A stretch of 8,169 bases of DNA from Promethearchaeota archaeon (GTDB lineage: Archaea; Asgardarchaeota; Lokiarchaeia; Sigyniarchaeales; SOKP01): contig JAUWHC010000095.1 of assembly GCA_030606095.1 (NCBI GenBank), positions 1-8,169 on the forward strand. The letters are read 5' to 3'. The position numbers and the translations under genes were made by a program. The first letter of the stretch is position 1. Each line of letters begins with the position of its first letter. Shown here one piece after another: positions 1 through 5,947 of this stretch. The notes under the pieces were generated by a model that saw only the letters and a program-made list of their open reading frames with translations, searched no databases and had not been told where the DNA came from.

Positions 1-786
1 GATGAAATTGCTCAACTTGCTCGAGTATTTAGCAGTATGGTTACCTCTCTTCAACAAGAAATCATTGAACGAAAAAAAGTTGAAAAAGAATTAAAACGCT
101 CAAATATCGAATTAGAAAGGTTTGCCTATGTTGCTTCCCATGACCTTCAAGAACCATTACGGATGGTTTCAAGTTTTACTCAATTATTAGCTGATCGTTA
201 TAAAGATAAATTAGATGACGATGCAAATCAATTCATTGATTTTGCTGTTGATGGTGCTTTAAGAATGAGAGATTTAATTGATGATTTGTTAACATACTCA
301 CGTCTTATGAGCAAAGAGAAAGAATTTCAAATGATTAATTGCGAAACAATTCTCAATGGTGTAAAATCGAATTTAGAGAATAGTATTACTGAAAGTAACG
401 CAATAATCACACAAGATTCAATGCCAATAGTTTATGGTGATCAGATACAGCTAAGTCGACTATTTCAGAATTTGATTGAAAATGCTATTAAATTTAGAAG
501 AGAAGAAACACCAAAAATTCACATAGGAGTAAAAGAAAATAAAGATAATTGGGAATTCTTTGTGAGCGATAACGGAATTGGGATAGACTCAAAATATTTT
601 GACAAAATATTTACAATTTTCCAACGTTTACACAATAGAAAAGAATACAAAGGGACAGGTATTGGTTTAGCAATATGTAAAAAAATTGTTAGTCAACATG
701 GGGGAAAAATTTGGATTAAATCCGAGATTGGAAAAGGAACAACTATTTACTTTACAATACTTAAAAATAATGGTAAAAAATTATGA
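1..786 (+). CDS. Sensor histidine kinase, C-terminal part (5' end outside window)
   Basis: Autophosphorylating sensor kinase that should pass phosphate to the receiver protein encoded directly downstream. The reading frame is open from base 1, so the ATG at 37 is an internal Met and not the true start. Seen: the first residues (DEIAQLARVFSSM) look like the end of a HAMP domain, which implies a transmembrane sensor upstream. A short coiled-coil linker rich in Glu and Lys follows, then a HisKA domain with the phospho-acceptor His in ASHDLQEPLRM (codon 139-141). The HATPase_c domain has an N-box (QNLIENAIKF), G1 (DNGIGID), an F-box around IFTIFQRLH and G2 (GTGIGLAICKKI). All catalytic boxes are intact. 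The HisKA type (FAYVASHDLQEPLRMV) is the one common in phytochrome-like and PAS/GAF kinases. The stop codon overlaps the next ATG by 4 bases, so the two genes are probably translationally coupled. The sensed signal cannot be known from here. Confidence 0.95.
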   Translation, partial: DEIAQLARVFSSMVTSLQQEIIERKKVEKELKRSNIELERFAYVASHDLQEPLRMVSSFTQLLADRYKDKLDDDANQFIDFAVDGALRMRDLIDDLLTYSRLMSKEKEFQMINCETILNGVKSNLENSITESNAIITQDSMPIVYGDQIQLSRLFQNLIENAIKFRREETPKIHIGVKENKDNWEFFVSDNGIGIDSKYFDKIFTIFQRLHNRKEYKGTGIGLAICKKIVSQHGGKIWIKSEIGKGTTIYFTILKNNGKKL

Positions 787-1220
787 AAAAAAGAAGATAC
801 ACACCAATTGAAATTTTGTTAATAGAAGATAATGAAGGAGATATTGTATTAACAGTCGAAGCTCTTAAGACTACAAAAATCGTAAACAACCTTAAGGTTA
901 TTGAAGATGGCGAGAAAGCACTGGCATATTTAAGAGAAGAAGGTGAATTCAAAGGAAGACCAGTTCCAGACTTAATTCTTTTAGATTTGAATTTGCCTAA
1001 AATAGATGGTCGTGAATTATTACATATAATCAAAAACGACGATAAGATTCAATTCGTTCCTGTAGTAATTCTCACAACGTCAAAATCAGAAGAAGATATC
1101 TTAAAAAGCTATTTAGAACACGCAAATTGCTATATCACTAAACCACTTGATATGGAGCAGTTTATTAAAATAGTTCAAAGCATAGGAGATTTTTGGTTTA
1201 ATATTGTTAAATTACCATAG
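783..1220 (+). CDS. Stand-alone response regulator receiver protein (Rcp1/CheY-like)
   Basis: Single REC domain of 145 residues with no output domain. It is the likely phosphate acceptor of the adjacent kinase. Seen: acidic pair E15-D16 in LLIEDNEGD, phospho-acceptor D68 in LILLDLNLPKIDG, switch Thr T98 in ILTTS, aromatic Y117 and the conserved K120-P121 pair (YITKPL). These are the complete set of receiver active-site positions. The insertion around residues 53-60 (GEFKGRP) and the ending in helix 5 match the Rcp1-like subgroup that partners phytochrome-type and related kinases. The start ATG lies inside the kinase stop (ATGA), and no Shine-Dalgarno sequence is visible, which favours coupled translation. 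Output is presumably by protein-protein contact or further phosphorelay, because no DNA-binding or enzymatic domain follows. This last point is inference. Confidence 0.95.
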   Translation: MKKRRYTPIEILLIEDNEGDIVLTVEALKTTKIVNNLKVIEDGEKALAYLREEGEFKGRPVPDLILLDLNLPKIDGRELLHIIKNDDKIQFVPVVILTTSKSEEDILKSYLEHANCYITKPLDMEQFIKIVQSIGDFWFNIVKLP

Positions 1221-1265
1221 GAATAGAAGAAATTATGTTTCATTTATTTCTTATATAAAAGTGCT

Positions 1266-1273
1266 AAAAAAAA
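1266..1273 (-). terminator. Possible oligo-T terminator after dCMP deaminase gene
   Basis: A run of eight A on the plus strand reads as T8 on the minus strand, about 53 bases past the deaminase stop codon. Archaeal transcription commonly ends at oligo-T runs without a hairpin. In DNA this AT-rich such a run can occur by chance, so the call is weak. The rest of the 105-base gap between the two convergent genes (1221-1325) shows nothing else recognisable. Confidence 0.3.
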
Positions 1274-1325
1274 TTATAGGTTATGAGATCTTTTAAAGTA
1301 GAAAAAGTTGAGATTTAAAGTTTAC

Positions 1326-1790
1326 TTAGCAATTTAAAGGATTAACTATTAAAACTGATTCATTTAGCAAATCTTTCTTGACTTTATTTTCCATATTATA
1401 ACCTTCTATATATACAATTTTTTTAATCCCAGCATTAATAACTAATTTTAAGCAAGTCATACAAGGAAAAAGCGTAGTATATAGAGTTGTATCACCCTTA
1501 ATTGAAGTACCATGTATAGCAGCTTGTATTATACAATTAGCTTCGGCATGTACGCCCCGACATAGTTCGGGTCTTTCACCGCTTTTTAAATTCTTTCGAA
1601 CGCATGTTTCTGTAGTACAATGTTTAAATCCAGACGGAGCACCATTATATCCTGTCGACAATATATGAGAATCCTTTACTAACACCGCGCCAACTTTACG
1701 CTTAATGCACGTACTTCTTTCTGAGACGACTTTTGCGATTTTCATGAAATACTCGTCTTTAGAAACTCTATATTTATTTTTTTGGTTCAT
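1326..1790 (-). CDS. Deoxycytidylate (dCMP) deaminase, zinc-dependent
   Basis: Converts dCMP to dUMP in the cytoplasm, feeding dTMP synthesis. Seen: 154 residues, the normal family length. The catalytic zinc site is H81 and proton-shuttling E83 in HAEANCIIQAA, with C110 and C113 in LFPCMTC. The N-terminal segment (KIAKVVSERSTC) and GYNGAPSGFKHC at 47-58 are hallmarks of the dCMP deaminase/ComEB family and not of cytidine or tRNA adenosine deaminases. Cys58, Cys63 and Cys77 sit where family members carry extra cysteines linked to a second, structural zinc. The ATG at 1790 gives the usual N-terminal length, and a later Met (M16) would cut into the conserved first helix. The gene stands alone, converging with the response regulator and diverging from the LarA-like gene. 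Whether activity is controlled by dCTP and dTTP, as in many homologues, cannot be judged here. Confidence 0.95.
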   Translation of the reverse strand: MNQKNKYRVSKDEYFMKIAKVVSERSTCIKRKVGAVLVKDSHILSTGYNGAPSGFKHCTTETCVRKNLKSGERPELCRGVHAEANCIIQAAIHGTSIKGDTTLYTTLFPCMTCLKLVINAGIKKIVYIEGYNMENKVKKDLLNESVLIVNPLNC

Positions 1791-1820
1791 TTTCTTGTTT
1801 TGATTTTTTAATTTACATTG

Positions 1821-1829
1821 TATAAAAGG
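1821..1829 (-). promoter_or_regulatory. Candidate archaeal TATA box for dCMP deaminase gene
   Basis: On the minus strand this reads CCTTTTATA, with its AT core centred about 34 bases ahead of the ATG. Initiation about 26 bases downstream would give a leader of only around 8 nucleotides, which agrees with the lack of a Shine-Dalgarno sequence. The assignment rests on position and base composition only. Confidence 0.4.
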
Positions 1830-1911
1830 TTAAATAATCACTTGGATTTTTAGTTTTATTATTGTCATTTTAAAATTGTTATTTTATTAAGAATAAAACA
1901 GACTATTATTA

Positions 1912-1920
1912 TTATATAAA
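1912..1920 (+). promoter_or_regulatory. Candidate archaeal TATA box for LarA-like gene
   Basis: TTATATAAA is a good match to an archaeal box A and lies 24 bases before the ATG at 1944 (27-28 bases centre to start). Transcription would begin at or within a few bases of the start codon, giving a leaderless message. No Shine-Dalgarno sequence is present, which fits. The region shares a 153-base divergent gap with the dCMP deaminase promoter. Confidence 0.55.
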
Positions 1921-1943
1921 TCTTTCAAATGTAGTGGATATAT

Positions 1944-3179
1944 ATGGTTAAACAATTTAAAGTCCCGTGGGCGGCTTGGAGGGAACCCCTTTATTTAGAG
2001 TTAGAATTCCCCAATTCTTGGGATGTTTCCGTTTGTAAAATGAAAGATGCTGACGCTCCAGAATTATCAAGTGAAGATATTAGAAATAGAGTATTAAATC
2101 CAATAGGAACTCCTAATTTATCTGTTATTGCCCGGGGGAGAAAAAGCGTGGTAGTCGTTGTAGACGATATGACAAGAACGACGCCGTCATCGAAAATTCT
2201 TCCGTTTATTTTTGAAGAACTAGAAAAAGCTGATATTTCAGAAGAACAAATCACAATTTTATTTGCTCTTGGTGCTCATAGACCAATGAACAAAAACGAT
2301 TGCTTATTAAAACTGGGCAAAAAAATAGTAAGTAGGTTTAAAATCGAAAATCACCATCCTTACGAGAACCTTGTACATTTAGGAGATTCTAAGATAGGGA
2401 CGCCTATTGATGTAAATAAAACATATTATAACGCAGATTTAAAGATTGCGGTAGGAGGTGTTATTCCCCACCCTCTAGCTGGTTTTGGGGGCGGTGCCAA
2501 AATAGTATTGCCCGGAGTATGTGGTATTCGCACACTCGAGGCAAATCATTCTGCAGGAATGCGAGGAATTGGAGCAGGAATCGGAAGAATGACTGAAATA
2601 AGGGAAGATATTGAGGATATTGCTGATAATGTTGGCTTAGATTTTTCTGTTAATGTAGTGATGAATGAAATTGGCAACATAACTGAGATCTATTCAGGCC
2701 ATTATCGAGACGCACATAGAAAAGCTACGGAGGTCGCAAAGGATTCTTATACGACAGAAATAACCCTCGAAAATCAAATTTGTTTCTTAAATGCTTACCC
2801 AGAAGATTCTGAATTGAACCAATCGATAAAAGCTCTTAATATTTTGATGACGGCTTCAAATAAATTTCTTGATAGAAAAGGTACGATTGTTGTAATGTCA
2901 TCTTCGTACGAAGGCAAAGGTTTTCACAGTTTAATTGCTGAGACGGGTGCTAAATTATATAACAATTTTGGGAATGGAATTATATGGAAAGCGTTTGTAA
3001 AGAGAAGAAATGTATATTTCTTTTCTCCAAATATTAGTAAACCAGATTTATATCATTTCTATCCAAAATCCGTCCAATTGTTTAATGAATGGAATGAGTT
3101 AATTAATGAATTATCAAATATGCACGGAAATTCTCCTAAAGTAGCGATAATTCCTACGAGTATTCAATTATCAAATTGA
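1944..3179 (+). CDS. LarA-like nickel-pincer 2-hydroxyacid racemase/epimerase (DUF2088)
   Basis: LarA enzymes invert the carbon bearing the hydroxyl of lactate or related 2-hydroxyacids by hydride transfer, using a nickel-pincer nucleotide. Seen: 411 residues, near the usual length. DDMTRTTP holds D75 and R78, GAHRP holds H112, HPLAGFGGGAK holds H176 and K186, and EANH holds H202. From memory of the Thermoanaerobacterium LarA structure these match D72, R75, catalytic H108 and H174, cofactor-bound K184 and nickel ligand H200. Q293 and K296 match its Q295 and K298, but the Tyr next to that Gln is Asn (N292) here. The catalytic machinery therefore looks intact while the substrate pocket may differ. 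The true substrate is unknown, because many LarA paralogues do not act on lactate. No larB, larC or larE cofactor gene is in the window, so the cofactor would have to be made elsewhere. The gene appears to be monocistronic. Confidence 0.85.
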   Translation: MVKQFKVPWAAWREPLYLELEFPNSWDVSVCKMKDADAPELSSEDIRNRVLNPIGTPNLSVIARGRKSVVVVVDDMTRTTPSSKILPFIFEELEKADISEEQITILFALGAHRPMNKNDCLLKLGKKIVSRFKIENHHPYENLVHLGDSKIGTPIDVNKTYYNADLKIAVGGVIPHPLAGFGGGAKIVLPGVCGIRTLEANHSAGMRGIGAGIGRMTEIREDIEDIADNVGLDFSVNVVMNEIGNITEIYSGHYRDAHRKATEVAKDSYTTEITLENQICFLNAYPEDSELNQSIKALNILMTASNKFLDRKGTIVVMSSSYEGKGFHSLIAETGAKLYNNFGNGIIWKAFVKRRNVYFFSPNISKPDLYHFYPKSVQLFNEWNELINELSNMHGNSPKVAIIPTSIQLSN

Positions 3180-3258
3180 ATTAAACCTTTAAAATAAAAT
3201 ATAAAATTTGGCAAAACTAAGGTATTCGTTAGATCAGATTATTCTATGATTATGGGTT

Positions 3259-4320
3259 TTAGAAATAAGTTGTGTCTAATATGAACATAATTAATATTAT
3301 AGCCAAAAAGACGCAAATTATTGAAACGATAAAAACGAGTAAATTATTATCAATTTTTATCTTGAGTTTAGTAAATCGTAAATTTAGATGTAAGTCAAAG
3401 AATTCTTTAGGTTTTAATATTCCAAAAAAGATGAATGGTTGAAAGTATCTTATATAAGGATTACTGAAAAATATAAAAGATGCCATAATGAATATTGAGA
3501 TAAAGACGATTTCAAATGTATCTGCTTTTCTAAATCTAAATATCAAATACAATGCGGTTAAAACAGCTGCAGGGATAATTCTAATATATAGTGGTAAATA
3601 ACCCTCACCCCTCTGATTCCAAAATGCGTAGAATTCCAAATAACCCTCCAAGTAAAAAACGGGTGATATTATAAAGATAAACATAATTACAACTGTAGTT
3701 ATAAGAAATATTTTTAATTCATCCCAGTTCTTATCATATACCAATTTCAGAAAGAGAAGTCCAATTACTGGTAGAGTATATAACTTTGCGCATATTGAGA
3801 GTGCTAAGAAGGAATAGAATAAATATCTGTGAATTCTTTTAGTTTTAGGAAAATAATACAATGCCATAAAGAAAAGTAGGAAAAAAAACGAGTCCGTTAT
3901 ATGATAACCGCAATTAGATAAACTAAAAACATTATTTAAAAAGAGAAATGGATTAATAAAAAATAAACCATAAACATATAGCTTTTTAGGAATATCGAAG
4001 CTTTTTAAGACGTAATAAAATACAATCATGATTAGCATGTCAAAGAAAAATGCCCAGAATGCGAAAATTTCAAGTATCCCAAATGACAAGAATTTGAAGA
4101 CAAATAGAAATATTTGTGACAGAGGAGGATAAGTTTCAAAAACATAGTAATTAGTTTCTACATCACCCCAACTCCTCCCAGGTTCTATAATTTGAATGAC
4201 ATAATAAAAAATTAACATTACGACTCTAATAAGTATTCCAACTATAATAAAAATGAGAGCTTTATGAGACAAGATACGATTAATTAAGCTTAATTCTGGC
4301 TGTTCTAAATTTTCTTGCAT
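3259..4320 (-). CDS. Polytopic membrane protein, probable GT-C-type glycosyltransferase
   Basis: 353-residue integral membrane protein with roughly 10 to 11 predicted membrane spans (about 21-43, 66-84, 86-106, 115-133, 142-157, 166-190, 203-223, 246-262, 268-286, 327-348 and perhaps one more). Seen: an extracytoplasmic-type loop after the first span with acidic residues D53 and E55 (SWGDVETNYY), followed by YPPLSQ at 64-69. This layout resembles polyprenyl-phosphate-sugar-dependent GT-C enzymes of the GT87/PIG-M-like kind, in which acidic residues in the first loop are catalytic. The basic segment near 310-324 precedes the last span. Inference: it transfers a sugar from a lipid-phosphate donor to a lipid, glycan or protein on the outer face. 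Support is the adjacent divergent GT2 gene, whose product could make such a donor. It could also be an unrelated polytopic protein, because GT-C sequence signals are weak. It converges with the LarA-like gene; the 79-base gap shows only AT-rich sequence. Confidence 0.6.
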   Translation of the reverse strand: MQENLEQPELSLINRILSHKALIFIIVGILIRVVMLIFYYVIQIIEPGRSWGDVETNYYVFETYPPLSQIFLFVFKFLSFGILEIFAFWAFFFDMLIMIVFYYVLKSFDIPKKLYVYGLFFINPFLFLNNVFSLSNCGYHITDSFFFLLFFMALYYFPKTKRIHRYLFYSFLALSICAKLYTLPVIGLLFLKLVYDKNWDELKIFLITTVVIMFIFIISPVFYLEGYLEFYAFWNQRGEGYLPLYIRIIPAAVLTALYLIFRFRKADTFEIVFISIFIMASFIFFSNPYIRYFQPFIFFGILKPKEFFDLHLNLRFTKLKIKIDNNLLVFIVSIICVFLAIILIMFILDTTYF

Positions 4321-4347
4321 GATTATATTGTAAAACAGTAATTCAAC

Positions 4348-4383
4348 TTAATTTCCCAACATCTATCTTTAGTAGGAAATTAA
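4348..4383. repeat. 9-bp perfect inverted repeat in divergent promoter region
   Basis: TTAATTTCC at 4348-4356 is repeated in inverted orientation as GGAAATTAA at 4375-4383, with an 18-base spacer, so the arm centres are 27 bases apart. It lies between the divergent GT-C-like and GT2 genes. The left arm falls about 28-36 bases ahead of the GT-C-like start, where its TATA element would be expected. It could be an operator for a dimeric regulator acting on one or both genes. The CC/GG ends make it somewhat less trivial than AT-only palindromes, but chance cannot be excluded. Confidence 0.35.
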
Positions 4384-4421
4384 ATATTCTAAAATTTAAT
4401 TAAATTATAAAATTTATTAAT

Positions 4422-4430
4422 CTATATAAA
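4422..4430 (+). promoter_or_regulatory. Candidate archaeal TATA box for GT2 gene (decides its start)
   Basis: CTATATAAA is a strong box A match centred about 40 bases ahead of the ATG at 4466. Initiation about 26 bases downstream (near 4452) would give a leader of around 13 nucleotides. A TTG at 4433 could extend the reading frame, but it lies only 3 bases past this element and upstream of the predicted transcript start. The promoter position therefore supports the ATG at 4466. Confidence 0.55.
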
Positions 4431-4465
4431 CCTTGAATTTCTGCTTAAATCGGAATTACTATATC

Positions 4466-5221
4466 ATGATTAGAATTTTTGTGCCCGTTTTTAACGAAGA
4501 GACATTTATTGAACCAAACCTTCGTTACATGGCTCCCAAGTTTTCCAAACTATTGATAGATGATTATAAGATTTATATTGTTAACGATGGAAGCACTGAT
4601 CGAACTGGTGATATATTAGATTCTATTAACATCGATAATGTTATACATTTAAAATGCAATGGTCCTTCAGTTAGAGAAAATCTTGCTAAAATGTTTGTAA
4701 AACAGGGTAAAAAAGGGGACTTAATATTTTTTATGGATGCTGATCTTTCAACAGATATGAGTGCGCTCCCCCAATTGATTAGTGAAATGAAAAAAGGATT
4801 TGATATTGTAATAGGAAGTCGATATCAAAAAGGAGCAAAACTAAATAGGATTCCATATAGGTTTATTGTATCAAAAATTTTTAATACATTTTTAAATCTA
4901 TATTTTGGTTCCCGTGTTAGGGACCACGAATGTGGCTTTAAATTATTTAGGTATGAAGTTATTCGTGATTTGGTAAAGGATATGGGATGGAATTTACAAA
5001 GAAGAGCATTTTGGGACTCTGAAATGTTAATTAGAGCCCAACAAAAGGGTTACCGAATAAAAGAGGTTCCAGTTATTTGGGTGGAAGGTCCTAAATCCTA
5101 TATTTCAATTAAAAAAGAAAAATCTATGCTAAGATATATACTAACACTAAAATTTAGACTAGTTAAGGAAAGAAAGATTAATAGAAAAAAACAAAAGTCA
5201 CTTTCTATAAACTCCGACTAA
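4466..5221 (+). CDS. GT2 glycosyltransferase, dolichyl/polyprenyl-phosphate sugar synthase-like
   Basis: Cytoplasmic GT-A-fold enzyme likely to move a sugar from a nucleotide-sugar to a polyprenyl or dolichyl phosphate. Seen (numbering from ATG 4466, 251 residues): RIFVPVFNEE at the N-terminus, VNDGSTDRT at 39-47 for nucleotide binding, metal-binding DAD at 91-93 (FFMDADLSTD), GSRYQKGAKLNR from 117, DHECGFKLFR at 153-162 and FWDSEMLIRAQQKGY from 183 with the acidic residues expected of the catalytic base region. The DxxCGFKLF block is nearer to dolichyl-phosphate glucose synthases (ALG5 type) than to mannose synthases. The usual GKG that follows the second strand is replaced by NGPSVREN at 65-72. 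There is no C-terminal membrane domain, only a Lys/Arg-rich tail that could lie on the membrane. The start codon was chosen because the N-terminus begins directly with the first strand and a TATA box precedes it. Which sugar is transferred cannot be read from sequence. Confidence 0.85.
   Translation: MIRIFVPVFNEETFIEPNLRYMAPKFSKLLIDDYKIYIVNDGSTDRTGDILDSINIDNVIHLKCNGPSVRENLAKMFVKQGKKGDLIFFMDADLSTDMSALPQLISEMKKGFDIVIGSRYQKGAKLNRIPYRFIVSKIFNTFLNLYFGSRVRDHECGFKLFRYEVIRDLVKDMGWNLQRRAFWDSEMLIRAQQKGYRIKEVPVIWVEGPKSYISIKKEKSMLRYILTLKFRLVKERKINRKKQKSLSINSD
5198..5221. other. Convergent 24-base coding overlap
   Basis: The last 24 bases of the GT2 gene (stop TAA at 5219-5221) and of the methyltransferase gene (stop TGA, reverse complement of 5198-5200) occupy the same DNA on opposite strands. 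Both reading frames keep family-like endings here (the methyltransferase ends LVGVYRK), so neither looks frameshifted. There is no room for a terminator between the genes, so the transcripts must overlap at their 3' ends. Confidence 0.85.
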
Positions 5222-5902
5222 GGAAAGACCAAATGGGAGTCGATAATCTTTCCTAATTAAATTATTTTCAATTCTTAAGAAATTTAAAAAGGCTTTCTCT
5301 AGTAGGGAGGGAAGGTTAAAATAATCTGTTTTTGGTTTTGCTCTTTTTTTTAATAATCTTAAGATAGAAAGAGGGATGAATAAAATTGAATTCCAATAGC
5401 TAAGATATTCATATTTGAAAATTTTCAATAATTCATATAATTTCTTTTTGCTATATCTTCGATAATGTAGTAACGCTTTGTCATGTGCACTAAATAAAAA
5501 ATTAAAGGCAGGAACCGTGAGTAAAAGGAGTCCCCCTTTTTTTAAAACTCTATGAGCTTCTAAAACCGCTTTTCTATCGTTCTTTATATGTTCAAAAACA
5601 TCAAATGAACACACGACATCAAAAAATTCATTTGGATAGGGTAAAGCTATCGCATCGCATACTTTTTTTTCAGAATATAAATTTGATGGGATTAAATCTA
5701 AAGCTTTTTTATTAACATCAATAATATATATATTTCCAAATCGATTCATTATTTCAAGATCGACACCAGTTCCAGCTCCAATATTTAAGATTTTTAGATT
5801 TTTACGACCAATTTTACTCATTAGTATATTAATTAAATCTTTTTTACTCCTAAACCAAAATTGCTCTCCAGTTTGTCCGTCTAGATAATCCCTGTAATCC
5901 AT
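5198..5902 (-). CDS. Class I SAM-dependent methyltransferase (Methyltransf_11-like)
   Basis: 234-residue Rossmann-fold methyltransferase. Seen: motif I LNIGAGTG at 39-46, acidic end of strand 2 in IIDVNKKAL (D62), CDAIALPYP at 82-90 for adenine contact, motif FDVVCSFDVFEHIKND at 94-109 and LKKGGLLLLTVPAF at 120-133. AHDKALLHYRRYSKKKL at 139-155 is typical of a subgroup often found beside glycosyltransferases in surface-glycan loci. A hydrophobic stretch at about 169-184 followed by KKR suggests contact with the membrane or a lipid-like substrate. The gene is 45 bases downstream of the flippase-like gene on the same strand, so the two are probably co-transcribed. Its 3' end overlaps the convergent GT2 gene by 24 bases. 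The substrate is unknown; methylation of a glycan or lipid carrier is suggested only by its neighbours. Confidence 0.85.
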   Translation of the reverse strand: MDYRDYLDGQTGEQFWFRSKKDLINILMSKIGRKNLKILNIGAGTGVDLEIMNRFGNIYIIDVNKKALDLIPSNLYSEKKVCDAIALPYPNEFFDVVCSFDVFEHIKNDRKAVLEAHRVLKKGGLLLLTVPAFNFLFSAHDKALLHYRRYSKKKLYELLKIFKYEYLSYWNSILFIPLSILRLLKKRAKPKTDYFNLPSLLEKAFLNFLRIENNLIRKDYRLPFGLSLVGVYRK

Positions 5903-5947
5903 CTTTATTTAACTAATTTTAATTTCTAAATTTTTATGATAATCATA

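Noticed and set aside
761..1033. Minus-strand 90-codon open frame opposite the response regulator
   Set aside because: It lies antisense to a gene with full REC motifs, has no recognisable domain, and its sequence is the expected by-product of an AT-rich coding strand.
1853..1899. 8-base inverted repeat GTTTTATT/AATAAAAC with a 31-base spacer between the deaminase and LarA-like genes
   Set aside because: It is almost purely A and T, with a long spacer and no extension, so it is easily explained by chance in this composition.
1991..2254. Minus-strand 87-codon open frame inside the LarA-like gene
   Set aside because: It overlaps conserved LarA motifs on the other strand, is low-complexity (Ser/Thr/Val-rich) and has no family resemblance.
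3180..3258. Gap between the LarA-like and GT-C-like genes examined for a terminator or small RNA
   Set aside because: Only scattered AT-rich stretches were seen, with no hairpin and no T run longer than four on either strand.
4433..4465. TTG-initiated extension of the GT2 protein
   Set aside because: It begins at the promoter element, adds residues absent from the family fold, and a better ATG lies at 4466.
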